Made by a program: the position numbers and the translations under genes
Assembly (NCBI GenBank): GCA_023228995.1
Contig: JALOAD010000092.1
Location: 1-7,900 of the forward strand
Reading direction: 5' to 3'
Source: JALOAD01 sp023228995 [NCBI: Candidatus Muiribacterium halophilum]
GTDB taxonomy: Bacteria > Muiribacteriota > Muiribacteriia > Muiribacteriales
DNA length: 7,900 nt
The notes under the pieces: generated by a model
The model's input: only the letters and a program-made list of their open reading frames with translations
Databases searched by the model: none
What the model was told of the DNA's origin: nothing
Shown: positions 1-6,341 of the stretch, one piece after another
How the letters are laid out: each line of letters begins with the position of its first letter
Position numbering within the stretch: position 1 is the first letter of the stretch

Positions 1-378
1 CTGTGCTTCTTGACCCCATTTCGTGTTTAGTAATCTAATCTCACCATCAATTCTATTCTCATTTTGATTATAATAAGCATTTTCGATAGAGTGTGATATA
101 TACTTTAACGATGTATCAAAAACGTCTGGATGATCAAACTCACCATATACTGCTCCTAATGTTCTCTTACGTTCCATGAGTTCATTAAGGTGTGGTAAAA
201 AACGATCCGCAGTGTAAACACGTTCATTACGATTCATAACATCAAATTCAGTGAAAATACCATTAAGACGATAGATTTTTCTTCCTTTTCTATCTAACTC
301 AGGCGCTGCACTTTCATTCAACTTTAAGCCTCCTAATTGATTATCCACAATAAGAACGTACTTGTTTGGTCCAACCAT
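1..378 (-). CDS. 21: Prohead core protease, T4 gp21-like (3' part outside window)
   Basis: This reading frame starts with ATG at 378 and stays open for 126 codons to the window edge, so the C-terminal part is missing. The family is the T4 prohead protease, a serine-type enzyme that sits inside the prohead and cleaves scaffold and capsid precursors before DNA packaging. Visible support: NGIFTEFDVMNRNERVY (residues 39-55) matches the family pattern 'GIF...VVNRN.R.Y', and GEFDHP (79-84) matches 'GELNHP', which carries the catalytic histidine (H83 here). DGEIRLL (111-117) fits the following beta strand. The nucleophilic serine of the family lies beyond the window. The start has no Shine-Dalgarno sequence; its leader is nearly pure A/T. 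In T4 this gene follows the portal gene and the small core genes 67/68; here a plus-strand endonuclease lies between portal and protease. Family assignment is strong. Confidence 0.88.
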   Translation of the reverse strand, partial: MVGPNKYVLIVDNQLGGLKLNESAAPELDRKGRKIYRLNGIFTEFDVMNRNERVYTADRFLPHLNELMERKRTLGAVYGEFDHPDVFDTSLKYISHSIENAYYNQNENRIDGEIRLLNTKWGQEAQ

Positions 379-391
379 AGTTATTTATTTA

Positions 392-406
392 TTTTTAATT
401 ATATAT
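392..406 (-). promoter_or_regulatory. A/T leader element upstream of gp21-like start
   Basis: Read on the minus strand this is ATATATAATTAAAAA, ending 13 bases before the ATG of the gp21-like gene. The same 15 bases occur in the opposite orientation at 647-661, ending 14 bases before the ATG of the plus-strand endonuclease. It could be a promoter -10 region, an A-rich translation enhancer, or chance in AT-rich DNA. Confidence 0.3.
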
Positions 407-438
407 TAACCTAAAAACACGACATTTTTCCATTTATG

Positions 439-453
439 AAATTGTTACAATTT
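439..453. repeat. 15-base palindrome upstream of gp21-like gene
   Basis: AAATTGT-T-ACAATTT is a perfect inverted repeat with 7-base arms around one central base, 61-75 bases upstream of the protease start. The size suits a dimeric DNA-binding protein site, but no function can be shown. It is not followed by a T-run on either strand, so it is not a terminator. Confidence 0.3.
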
Positions 454-491
454 ATCAAAAATCTTCATTTTTTATAAGGAGGGCGGGTGCA

Positions 492-675
492 TCAATATTT
501 TTCTATATATTTTTCTAAATCTCTTTTTTTACCTGTAAATTTATCAGCGTAATCCATGCTGTACGAATCTGATGAATCAGAATAAACAACTACAAGATTA
601 TCAAAATAGGTGATATTTATGGTGTTTTTGGTATTATTATTATTATATATATAATTAAAAAAGAAACATAAGTAA
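492..675 (-). pseudogene. Possible 3' remnant of an unidentified minus-strand gene
   Basis: A minus-strand frame ends at TGA (492-494). Its last ~40 codons look protein-like (DNLVVVYSDSSDSYSMDY, then a Lys/Glu/Tyr-rich end) and use codons such as TCG, TAC and AGC that are rare in the neighbouring endonuclease. Upstream, the frame passes through ATAATAATAATA low-complexity DNA and then into the antisense of the endonuclease, where its only long start (734) lies. That start is implausible because it reads a shadow frame. The segment sits where T4-like phages carry small core genes between portal and protease. It may be the stump of a gene cut when the endonuclease arrived, or a small gene with a non-ATG or internal ATG start. 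I recognise no family. Confidence 0.3.
647..661 (+). promoter_or_regulatory. A/T leader element upstream of the plus-strand endonuclease
   Basis: ATATATAATTAAAAA ends 14 bases before the ATG at 676. It is identical to the element before the gp21-like start (392-406, other strand). This shared position relative to two start codons is the reason for listing it; promoter activity is not shown. Confidence 0.3.
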
Positions 676-2307
676 ATGATATTAAGTGATAAAGTTGAGG
701 TTAAATTAAATCCTTCCAATATGAAATATTTCAAAAACTATGTTGGTAAATCTGGTGATATTATTAAAGTAAATGTTGAAGATTTGAATAAAGGTTCACA
801 ATCAATAATAAAAGTTAAATGTGATAAATGTGGTGTAGAAAAAGATATGAAATATAAATTATATTTATCATATGGATATAATGATTGTGAATATTATTGT
901 CGAAAATGCAAAACAGAAATAAACAATATACAGAAATATGGTGTTAAAAATGTTTTTCAATTAGAAAAAACAAAAGAAAAAATTAAAGAAACTTGCTTAG
1001 AAAAATATGGTGTTGATAATGTTTCAAAATCAAAAGAAATTAAAGAAAAGAAAGAAAACACATGTAAAGAAAAATATGGTGTAAAACATCATTTACAAAA
1101 AAATGAAATATTAGAAAAGCAAAAAAACACTAATTTAAAAAAATATGGTGTAGATAATGTTTCAAAAATAGATACTGTAAAAGAAAAGAAAATTTCAAGC
1201 ACATTAAATAATTATAATGTTAAATATTTCTCACAAAGCAATAAGTGGAAAAATATAATAAAAGAAAAATGTGAAAAAGAATTAAAAGATAAATTGGAAC
1301 TATATGGTATAATAAATTACAAAACAAATTCAGATAATACATTATTAATATCATGTAAAGATCATAAATATAGAATTACTAAAAAATTATTACAAGAAAG
1401 AATAGAAAGATATAATACTATACCATGTACAATGTGTAATCCTATAAATTCTTATTCAACATCAGGTAAAGAAATTCAATTAATTAATTTTATAAAGGAT
1501 AATTATAATAATGAAATAATTCAAAATTCGAGAGATATTATAACACCATTAGAATTAGATATTTATTTACCAAATAAAAATTTAGCAATAGAATTTAATG
1601 GTCTATATTGGCATTCTGAATTATATAAAGATAAAAATTATCACAAAAATAAATATATTAAATGTAAAGAAAATAATATTCAATTGTTACACATATTTGA
1701 AGATGATTGGAATCATAAACAAGAAATTGTTAAATCTATGATACTAAACAAATTAGGTAAAACGCCAAATAAAATTTATGCAAGAAAATGTGATATAAAA
1801 GAAATAAAAGGTAATAAATTAGTTAGAAAATTTCTAAATGAAAATCATATACAAGGTTTTGTTGGTTCTAGTATAAAAATTGGTTTATTTTATAATGATG
1901 AATTATTATCATTAATGACATTCAAACAAAATAAGAATTCTATATATGAATTAAATAGGTTTTGTAATAAAAAATATTATAATGTTGTTGGTTCTGCTAG
2001 TAAATTATTTAATTATTTTATAAATAATAAGGTTTTTAATAAAATAATAACGTTTTCTAATAATTCATATTCTAATGGCAAGATATATGAAACACTAAAA
2101 TTTAAAGAAGATGTAATATTAAAACCTGATTATTCTTACATATTAGATAATAGAAGGTATCATAAATTTAATTTTAGAAAATCTAAATTAGAAAAATTAG
2201 GTTATGATATAAATAAAACAGAAAAAGAAACTTGTCTTATAAATAACATATATAGAATATTTGATGCTGGTAAAGTAAAATGGGTATATGAAAATATCAA
2301 AACATAA
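676..2307 (+). CDS. Free-standing homing-type endonuclease with repeat array and possible GNAT-like C-terminus
   Basis: This 543-residue protein is the only gene read on the plus strand. Domains in order: a Cys4 zinc ribbon (C49, C52, C75, C78); five repeats of the type KYGVDNVSK at exact 23-residue spacing (residues 87, 110, 133, 156, 179), common in phage endonucleases and probably DNA-reading; a second zinc site (C227, H230, C251, C254); and a Vsr-like PD-(D/E)XK nuclease at about 262-360, with candidate catalytic E266, D295 and E306 followed by FNGLYWH. Residues 365-510 contain YNVVGSASKLFNYF (435-448) and SNGKIYETLKF (464-474), which resemble a GNAT/Mom-type acyltransferase fold; this is inference. 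The start is fixed by an in-frame TAA just upstream; there is no clear ribosome binding site. The gene is visibly more AT-rich than portal or protease, is opposite in strand to its neighbours and has its own terminator. These traits suggest a mobile, selfish gene. Endonuclease class is confident; the target site is unknown. Confidence 0.8.
   Translation: MILSDKVEVKLNPSNMKYFKNYVGKSGDIIKVNVEDLNKGSQSIIKVKCDKCGVEKDMKYKLYLSYGYNDCEYYCRKCKTEINNIQKYGVKNVFQLEKTKEKIKETCLEKYGVDNVSKSKEIKEKKENTCKEKYGVKHHLQKNEILEKQKNTNLKKYGVDNVSKIDTVKEKKISSTLNNYNVKYFSQSNKWKNIIKEKCEKELKDKLELYGIINYKTNSDNTLLISCKDHKYRITKKLLQERIERYNTIPCTMCNPINSYSTSGKEIQLINFIKDNYNNEIIQNSRDIITPLELDIYLPNKNLAIEFNGLYWHSELYKDKNYHKNKYIKCKENNIQLLHIFEDDWNHKQEIVKSMILNKLGKTPNKIYARKCDIKEIKGNKLVRKFLNENHIQGFVGSSIKIGLFYNDELLSLMTFKQNKNSIYELNRFCNKKYYNVVGSASKLFNYFINNKVFNKIITFSNNSYSNGKIYETLKFKEDVILKPDYSYILDNRRYHKFNFRKSKLEKLGYDINKTEKETCLINNIYRIFDAGKVKWVYENIKT
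934..1236 (+). repeat. Five coding repeats with 69-base (23-codon) period
   Basis: Units begin at 934, 1003, 1072, 1141 and 1210; the listed end covers only the core motif of the last unit. Each unit starts with K/N-Y-G/N-V followed by a variable, Lys/Glu-rich linker. The second and fourth copies share KYGVDNVSK. The period never slips, as expected for helical repeats that stack along DNA. The fifth copy (NYNVKYFSQ) is the most diverged. Confidence 0.85.
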
Positions 2308-2314
2308 ATGAACT

Positions 2315-2346
2315 ACACATCAGCTAAAGACTGATGTGTTTTCTTT
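2315..2346 (+). terminator. Intrinsic terminator of the plus-strand endonuclease
   Basis: ACACATCAG (2315-2323) and CTGATGTGT (2331-2339) form a perfect 9-bp stem with a 7-base loop, followed by TTTTCTTT-type sequence on the plus strand. It begins 7 bases after the endonuclease stop codon. Confidence 0.8.
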
Positions 2347-2358
2347 GACGGGACATAT

Positions 2359-2391
2359 AAAAAAAAGACCCTCAAAAAATGAGAGTCTTTT
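2359..2391 (-). terminator. Intrinsic terminator of the portal gene
   Basis: On the minus strand AAAAGACTCTCA (2391-2380) pairs with TGAGGGTCTTTT (2374-2363) over 12 bp around a 5-base loop. One position is a G-U wobble in minus-strand RNA but a C-A mismatch in plus-strand RNA, so it is built for the minus direction. Eight T residues (minus strand, 2366-2359) overlap and follow the stem. It lies 12 bases after the portal stop. Confidence 0.85.
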
Positions 2392-2403
2392 ATAATAAGT
2401 GTT

Positions 2404-4104
2404 TTAGAATTTGAAGCCACCATCATCTTGTCCTCCACCTTCTTGTGCATCACCTTGAGCACCTTCACCACCTTGAGCACCTTCACCACCTTGGGCACCT
2501 TCACCACCTTGGGCACCATCAGCACCTTCGCCACCAGCACCTCCTCCGCCACCTTGTCCAGGTGCCATACCACCACCACCGAGTTTATACTTATTATTTT
2601 CGGCAATATCGGCATCAGTGAATTTCATAATTCTTCTTACTATCCATTCAATGTGTAGATAAGGTTTTTCATCAGCACCCATTAAGTTAGAACTTAAAGT
2701 AGAAGCAATTTCTGCTCTTTTAGCTAAGTTATTTAGATATTTCCATTCTTCAAATAATTCATTACTATTAAATAATACTTGTAAATTTGTATGGAATAAG
2801 TTATCATCTTTCAATTCAGGAAAATCAAGAATCATTTGTATTTTAATTGGTTTTACAATTAATTCCTTAAATACAGTTCTTAATCTTTTAATAAAATTGC
2901 CATATTTTATTTCATCTCTTGTAATTTCAGCACTATCATTATAAATATTACCACCACCAGATTCTTCATCAAATCTACTAAAAGGTAACTTAGATGCTCT
3001 TTTCAAATTTTTAAAGAACCAATTTAACATAGTATCTTCATTTAAGTCTGTACCTTGCGATTGCATAATTTCAATGTTTGGTGATCCTAAATCTGAATTA
3101 GGAAACCAAAAATCTTTTGAGTGTGGAATATCAGTAGAACCGTTGATAGTAACAGTACCCATAGTATCATCCCATTGTACGTCTTCGTGATATTCAGACA
3201 TTAACTCATAGATTTGTTGTTCTGCTTGTTGTCTTGTTAAACCATTTGTAGGAATAATAAACTTTTTGTAAATTGCTGCCTGATTAATATTATATAATAA
3301 TCTTGTTTGTTCAATCATTTTCAATTGATTATAAGGTCTAATAAGATTTTCAACATATGATGTTTCAGCAAAGTCATTATTATTACTATATGAAATATAG
3401 ATAATTTGTGAATCTAATAACACTCTTCTAATTTGTGGATTATCAGGATATTGTATCCAAACAATTGTACCTGTACCTGGATCTGTTGCAACAACTAATG
3501 TCATAGGATCAATTGGTTGTAAATCTATGATATTCTTTTGTTTATTATCATAAACTATCTCAAATGCAATATAACCATCAATAAGGAAATTCTTGAAATA
3601 ATTCCAGGCTGTTAAACCATCATTAAAACCAATATTTCTATAAATTTTATTGAAGTTTTCTTGGTATCTTTGTTTTAGCGAATTATCAAATTCATCTGGT
3701 AAGTCTTTTAATTTACAGAAATAGTTATCTTCATTATAAATAACCGCTTCATCTGCAATCTGTGCAACAAAATCTTTTATTTCATCTTTAATTGCATATT
3801 GTCTTAAAATCTTTCGTTTATCTTGATATGCTCTATCTAAATACGCAATTGATTTTCTGTCGAGCATTTTAGAAATAACTTTCTTAGTAAAAATATCATA
3901 CATATTTGTTCCATAGTCGGCACCTTCTCCTTGTGGATCTTCGTGCATACCAACAGAATATGTATTCTGTATTACCATATTTTCATAATCCATACCCCAG
4001 TTTGATAGGTTCCTCAACATCTTGTTGAAATAACCTCTATTCTCTACAGTACTTCCTAAATCATCAATTTTATTTTTATTATTATATCTGTTATAAGATG
4101 GCAT
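2404..4104 (-). CDS. 20: Portal vertex protein, T4 gp20-like
   Basis: The product (566 residues) is the head portal, a dodecameric ring at one capsid vertex that starts prohead assembly, docks the terminase and later joins the neck. Recognisable family parts: DKRKILRQYA (95-104) leading to VAQIADEAVIY (113-123); the wing strands DGYIAFEIVYDN (176-187) and LQPIDPMTLVV (195-205); and the hallmark LPFSRFDEESGGGN followed by EITRDEIKYGNFIKRLR (373-386 and 393-409), close to the gp20 block 'SSGGG...EI.RDE.KF..FI.RLR'. T4 gp20 is about 524 residues; much of the extra length is a Gly/Ala/Glu/Gln tail (509-566) encoded by 18-base tandem repeats. The start at 4104 has an A/T-only leader and no Shine-Dalgarno. 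The gene begins 36 bases after the upstream 243-residue gene and ends at a strong terminator, so it closes the transcript. Confidence 0.93.
   Translation of the reverse strand: MPSYNRYNNKNKIDDLGSTVENRGYFNKMLRNLSNWGMDYENMVIQNTYSVGMHEDPQGEGADYGTNMYDIFTKKVISKMLDRKSIAYLDRAYQDKRKILRQYAIKDEIKDFVAQIADEAVIYNEDNYFCKLKDLPDEFDNSLKQRYQENFNKIYRNIGFNDGLTAWNYFKNFLIDGYIAFEIVYDNKQKNIIDLQPIDPMTLVVATDPGTGTIVWIQYPDNPQIRRVLLDSQIIYISYSNNNDFAETSYVENLIRPYNQLKMIEQTRLLYNINQAAIYKKFIIPTNGLTRQQAEQQIYELMSEYHEDVQWDDTMGTVTINGSTDIPHSKDFWFPNSDLGSPNIEIMQSQGTDLNEDTMLNWFFKNLKRASKLPFSRFDEESGGGNIYNDSAEITRDEIKYGNFIKRLRTVFKELIVKPIKIQMILDFPELKDDNLFHTNLQVLFNSNELFEEWKYLNNLAKRAEIASTLSSNLMGADEKPYLHIEWIVRRIMKFTDADIAENNKYKLGGGGMAPGQGGGGGAGGEGADGAQGGEGAQGGEGAQGGEGAQGDAQEGGGQDDGGFKF
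2451..2522. repeat. Tandem 18-base repeat encoding the portal Gly-rich tail
   Basis: Four units begin at 2451, 2469, 2487 and 2505 (plus-strand unit CACCTTGAGCACCTTCAC). Units 1 and 2 are identical, unit 3 differs at one base and unit 4 at a few. A weaker fifth unit follows to about 2540. Each encodes a GAQGGE-type hexapeptide on the minus strand. Near-identity implies recent slippage, so copy number may vary between related phages. Confidence 0.9.
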
Positions 4105-4140
4105 CTCTAAAAATTAATTTTTTAGTATATATAAATAATG

Positions 4141-4872
4141 TTAGTCCTTAAATAGTTTAAGTTTCTCTCTGAATAATGCAACTTTTTTATGGTATAATAT
4201 AGAATCTGCTTCATATTCTTCTAATAGTTTCTGATATTGTTCTATAATTTCTCCTAATTTAATAGCATCTTCACCATATAAATTTTTCTGCAATTCTAAC
4301 ATATCTCCAGCATTATATCTTTTCCAATCAGAAAACATTATTTGTGGAAGTATTTTAATACTACATAGATAGGCTTTTTTAATTTTCATTTTTCCAAGAA
4401 AGTTTCTAATAGTCCATGCAGTTATCGCCCATTCCATATTACCATTAGCTTTCAACATTTTATACATAAACTCAAAAGATAAAAAACTTAAAGTAGCCTC
4501 ATCTCTAACCATTTCTTTTTGTGCAATCAAATCCATTTCAGCATAAACCTGCTTAAAAATTTTATCGAATAATAGTATTTTATATCTTGGTGGCAAATAT
4601 TCTAAGTTTATACCATATAAAATATGATTATTTTTATGAACTTTATAATCTAAAGCTAATATCGGACACCATAATGGATTACCATTGAAATCATATTTTA
4701 TTAGATAGAATCTATTTGGCACCAATTTAGAAGGATCTATTTCCATTACTTCTGAAAGATTAGGTTTAATTATTAAATTACGTAGTTGTTCTGTTAAATC
4801 AAAAATCATTCTTTCCCAAGAACCATGCAATCCCATAACACCCCACATATAATCTTCAAAGTTCTTATACAT
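4141..4872 (-). CDS. Conserved-type phage structural/packaging protein, possibly DNA end protector (gp2-like)
   Basis: I cannot assign this 243-residue protein firmly. It has no signal peptide or membrane segment. A strand-rich core at 54-106 (RFYLIKY, PLWCPILALDY, YGINLEYLPPRYKILLFDKIFK) resembles a motif seen in short T4-like phage proteins, of the form 'FY.F.Y...LP..D.FPL.......G.NLHYLP...R..L.D.L', which I associate with DNA end-protector-type annotations; this is from memory and unverified. Residues 198-240 are a Leu/Glu/Lys-rich probable coiled coil. The gene starts one base after the stop of the gp4-like gene, so the two are probably translationally coupled, and portal follows. In T4, genes 2 and 4 are neighbours, which supports a head-completion role. 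There is no Shine-Dalgarno; the start sits at GTAAGATG after the previous stop. Confidence 0.8.
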   Translation of the reverse strand: MYKNFEDYMWGVMGLHGSWERMIFDLTEQLRNLIIKPNLSEVMEIDPSKLVPNRFYLIKYDFNGNPLWCPILALDYKVHKNNHILYGINLEYLPPRYKILLFDKIFKQVYAEMDLIAQKEMVRDEATLSFLSFEFMYKMLKANGNMEWAITAWTIRNFLGKMKIKKAYLCSIKILPQIMFSDWKRYNAGDMLELQKNLYGEDAIKLGEIIEQYQKLLEEYEADSILYHKKVALFREKLKLFKD

Positions 4873-4873
4873 C

Positions 4874-5386
4874 TTACATTATCTTTTTTTCTGTTAAATA
4901 ATTTTCCGTTATTATATTGAATTTCATCTTATGTTTATCGCACCAATATTTAGCCTTTGTCCATTTGTAAAGGTTTTTTTGATAAGTCTTTAATTGATAT
5001 TCATATGTTTCTAATGATTTTGCTGTAATTTTCTTAGGAGGTACAGGTTTTTGAGTTTCTTTTGCAGGTTTAATCTCAATCACAACTCTTTCTAATTTTT
5101 CAGGGTCGTGTCTGTCAATAATTTCAATATAAAAATCAGGATAATATCTATGAAATTTACCTTTCTCATCTTGATAAGGTATAGTAATATGTTCAGAACC
5201 CCATCTTTTTATAGATGTATTTTTATCACACCACGCCATAAAATGCAGTTCCCATTTAGAACGATAAATACATTTTTTAGGATCTCCAATATATTTATCT
5301 AAATTAATTATATTATAAAAACCTTGATGGTATTTTTTCCTATTATTCCTACCTCTTGGAGATTTAGGTGGTCTATTATTACCCAT
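4874..5386 (-). CDS. 4: Head completion nuclease, T4 gp4-like
   Basis: The 170-residue product matches the T4 gp4 (50/65) family of head-completion proteins, which are PD-(D/E)XK nucleases thought to trim or process packaged DNA before the tail joins the head. Visible motifs: a basic N-terminus (PPKSPRGRNNRKKYHQG), then IYRSKWELHFMAWCD (40-54, with the helix glutamate E46), YYPDFYIEI (81-89, catalytic D84), and VIEIKP (102-107, E104 and K106). Spacing of the E, D, ExK set is right for an active enzyme. T4 gp4 is about 150 residues; this one has a longer basic, helical C-terminal extension (about 118-160). The start is preceded by AAGGAAAATT, the only start here with even a weak Shine-Dalgarno match. 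It lies nine bases after the 294-residue endonuclease stop and one base before the next gene. Confidence 0.87.
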   Translation of the reverse strand: MGNNRPPKSPRGRNNRKKYHQGFYNIINLDKYIGDPKKCIYRSKWELHFMAWCDKNTSIKRWGSEHITIPYQDEKGKFHRYYPDFYIEIIDRHDPEKLERVVIEIKPAKETQKPVPPKKITAKSLETYEYQLKTYQKNLYKWTKAKYWCDKHKMKFNIITENYLTEKKIM

Positions 5387-5395
5387 AATTTTCCT

Positions 5396-6280
5396 TCATT
5401 GTTTTTCAACATTTTGATCATATCTTATTCTTAATAGTGAGATGCCATTTGATAAACAAAAAATATTTTTAATTTTATCATGCTCTTTTATATATTTTAG
5501 TGTCTCATCACCACCAAAATACTCTATACTCTCAAAGTGTTGTTTACCATCAAATTCTATACACATATCATAATCTGGTAAATAAAAATCAAACGGCAAC
5601 AAATTCAAGTCTTTACAACCATCAAATGTTTTCTGTCTTATATATTTAATATTTTTCTTATCCAAATATTTTTTTATAGTTTTTTCTCCTTTACTTTCTT
5701 TACAAAATGGGCAACCTTGTTTCTTAACATAATGTGAATTTGGAGTTTGTAAAAAATAATTATTACATTTTTTACATATTATTTTAACTTTTGTAATATT
5801 ATTTTTATATTCTACTAAACTATAATCATAATCATCACCATGTACATTTTTAGATTTTTCAACAAACTCATCTTTTGTTAATGATTTTTTTTCAATGTTG
5901 CATTGAGGACATTTGGATTTTTTATCAATATGATTTTTTGCGGTTGGTTCAAAAATACCATGTTTTGGACAAATAACTTTGATCTTATCTGTTAAAATAG
6001 AAAAATTGGTTAAAGAATAATCATATTCATTATTATGAATTTTTTTCGCCATTTTAATATAATCATCTTTACTCATTTCATATCTACCAGAGCATTTTTT
6101 ACAACCTATTCCATTTTTGTGTGATTTTGGAATTTGTTCAAATACACCATGAATAGGGCATATAATTTTAACCTTAGTTATGTTATTCACATATTCAACT
6201 AGTGAATAATCATATTTATCACCATGTTTTTGTTTAGATAATTCAACAAATTCTTCTTTTGAAATTTTTCGTTTAGGCAT
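5396..6280 (-). CDS. Free-standing homing-type endonuclease with three zinc-binding (DUF723-like) repeats
   Basis: This 294-residue protein has three repeats and a nuclease. The repeats begin at residues 11, 74 and 139 (FVELSKQKHG, YIKMAKKIHN, FVEKSKNVHG), each continuing YDYSL and ending in a zinc site: C41/H44/C60/C63, C104/H107/C124/C127, C169/C172/C190/C193. I recall this as the DUF723-type repeat, probably DNA-binding. The C-terminal 100 residues are a Vsr-like PD-(D/E)XK nuclease: E199, FDFYLPDY (D231), IEFDGKQH (E242, D244, K246, H248), D268 and LLRIRY (282-287). Repeats 1 and 3 are almost identical over YDYSLVEY-x-NNITKVKIIC, implying recent duplication. It lies between the gp55-like and gp4-like genes, both intact, so it is an intergenic insertion, not an intron gene. 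A hairpin abuts its ATG. Endonuclease class is confident; its target is unknown. Confidence 0.83.
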   Translation of the reverse strand: MPKRKISKEEFVELSKQKHGDKYDYSLVEYVNNITKVKIICPIHGVFEQIPKSHKNGIGCKKCSGRYEMSKDDYIKMAKKIHNNEYDYSLTNFSILTDKIKVICPKHGIFEPTAKNHIDKKSKCPQCNIEKKSLTKDEFVEKSKNVHGDDYDYSLVEYKNNITKVKIICKKCNNYFLQTPNSHYVKKQGCPFCKESKGEKTIKKYLDKKNIKYIRQKTFDGCKDLNLLPFDFYLPDYDMCIEFDGKQHFESIEYFGGDETLKYIKEHDKIKNIFCLSNGISLLRIRYDQNVEKQ

Positions 6281-6326
6281 AAAGATATTGTCAATTTATG
6301 TTATATATAAAATTGACAATATCTTT
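6281..6326. promoter_or_regulatory. 17-bp hairpin abutting the 294-residue endonuclease start
   Basis: AAAGATATTGTCAATTT (6281-6297) and AAATTGACAATATCTTT (6310-6326) are perfect complements around a 12-base loop. On the minus strand the stem begins 15 bases after the gp55-like stop and ends directly at the endonuclease ATG. A stem here would bury the translation-initiation region, as known for several T4 homing endonuclease genes. On the plus strand the stem runs into seven Ts (6324-6330), so it could also terminate antisense transcripts. On the minus strand the stem ends CTTT with no long T-run, so termination after gp55 would be weak. Confidence 0.7.
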
Positions 6327-6341
6327 TTTTCCCATTTAATT

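Noticed and set aside
476-549. AAGGAGGGCGGGTG followed by a short plus-strand GTG frame
   Set aside because: The frame is only about 20 codons and is antisense to the candidate remnant; other genes here do not use Shine-Dalgarno sequences. The GC-rich patch remains unexplained.
676-734. N-terminal part of the minus-strand frame beginning at 734
   Set aside because: It is the antisense of the endonuclease start, so only the downstream part (492 to about 640) is considered a possible gene remnant.
934-1242. CRISPR-like periodic repeat
   Set aside because: The 69-base period is a coding 23-residue repeat with degenerate DNA, not identical repeats with unique spacers.
2313-2615. Minus-strand 100-codon frame rich in KVVKV-type repeats
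   Set aside because: It is a shadow of the portal gene; the peptide repetition comes only from the 18-base DNA repeat read in another frame.
2428-2658. Plus-strand Thr/Ser-rich 76-codon frame
   Set aside because: Antisense shadow of the portal Gly-rich tail, with no start context of its own.
4130-4137. TATAAATA on the plus strand between the 243-residue gene and portal
   Set aside because: It would drive transcription antisense to the upstream gene, and the local DNA is almost pure A/T, so chance is the better explanation.
5108-5302. Plus-strand 64-codon frame
   Set aside because: Antisense to the well-supported gp4-like gene and without family features.
5387-6341. Group I intron carrying the 294-residue endonuclease
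   Set aside because: Both neighbours (gp55-like and gp4-like) are complete genes with their own start and stop, and no gene is split around it.
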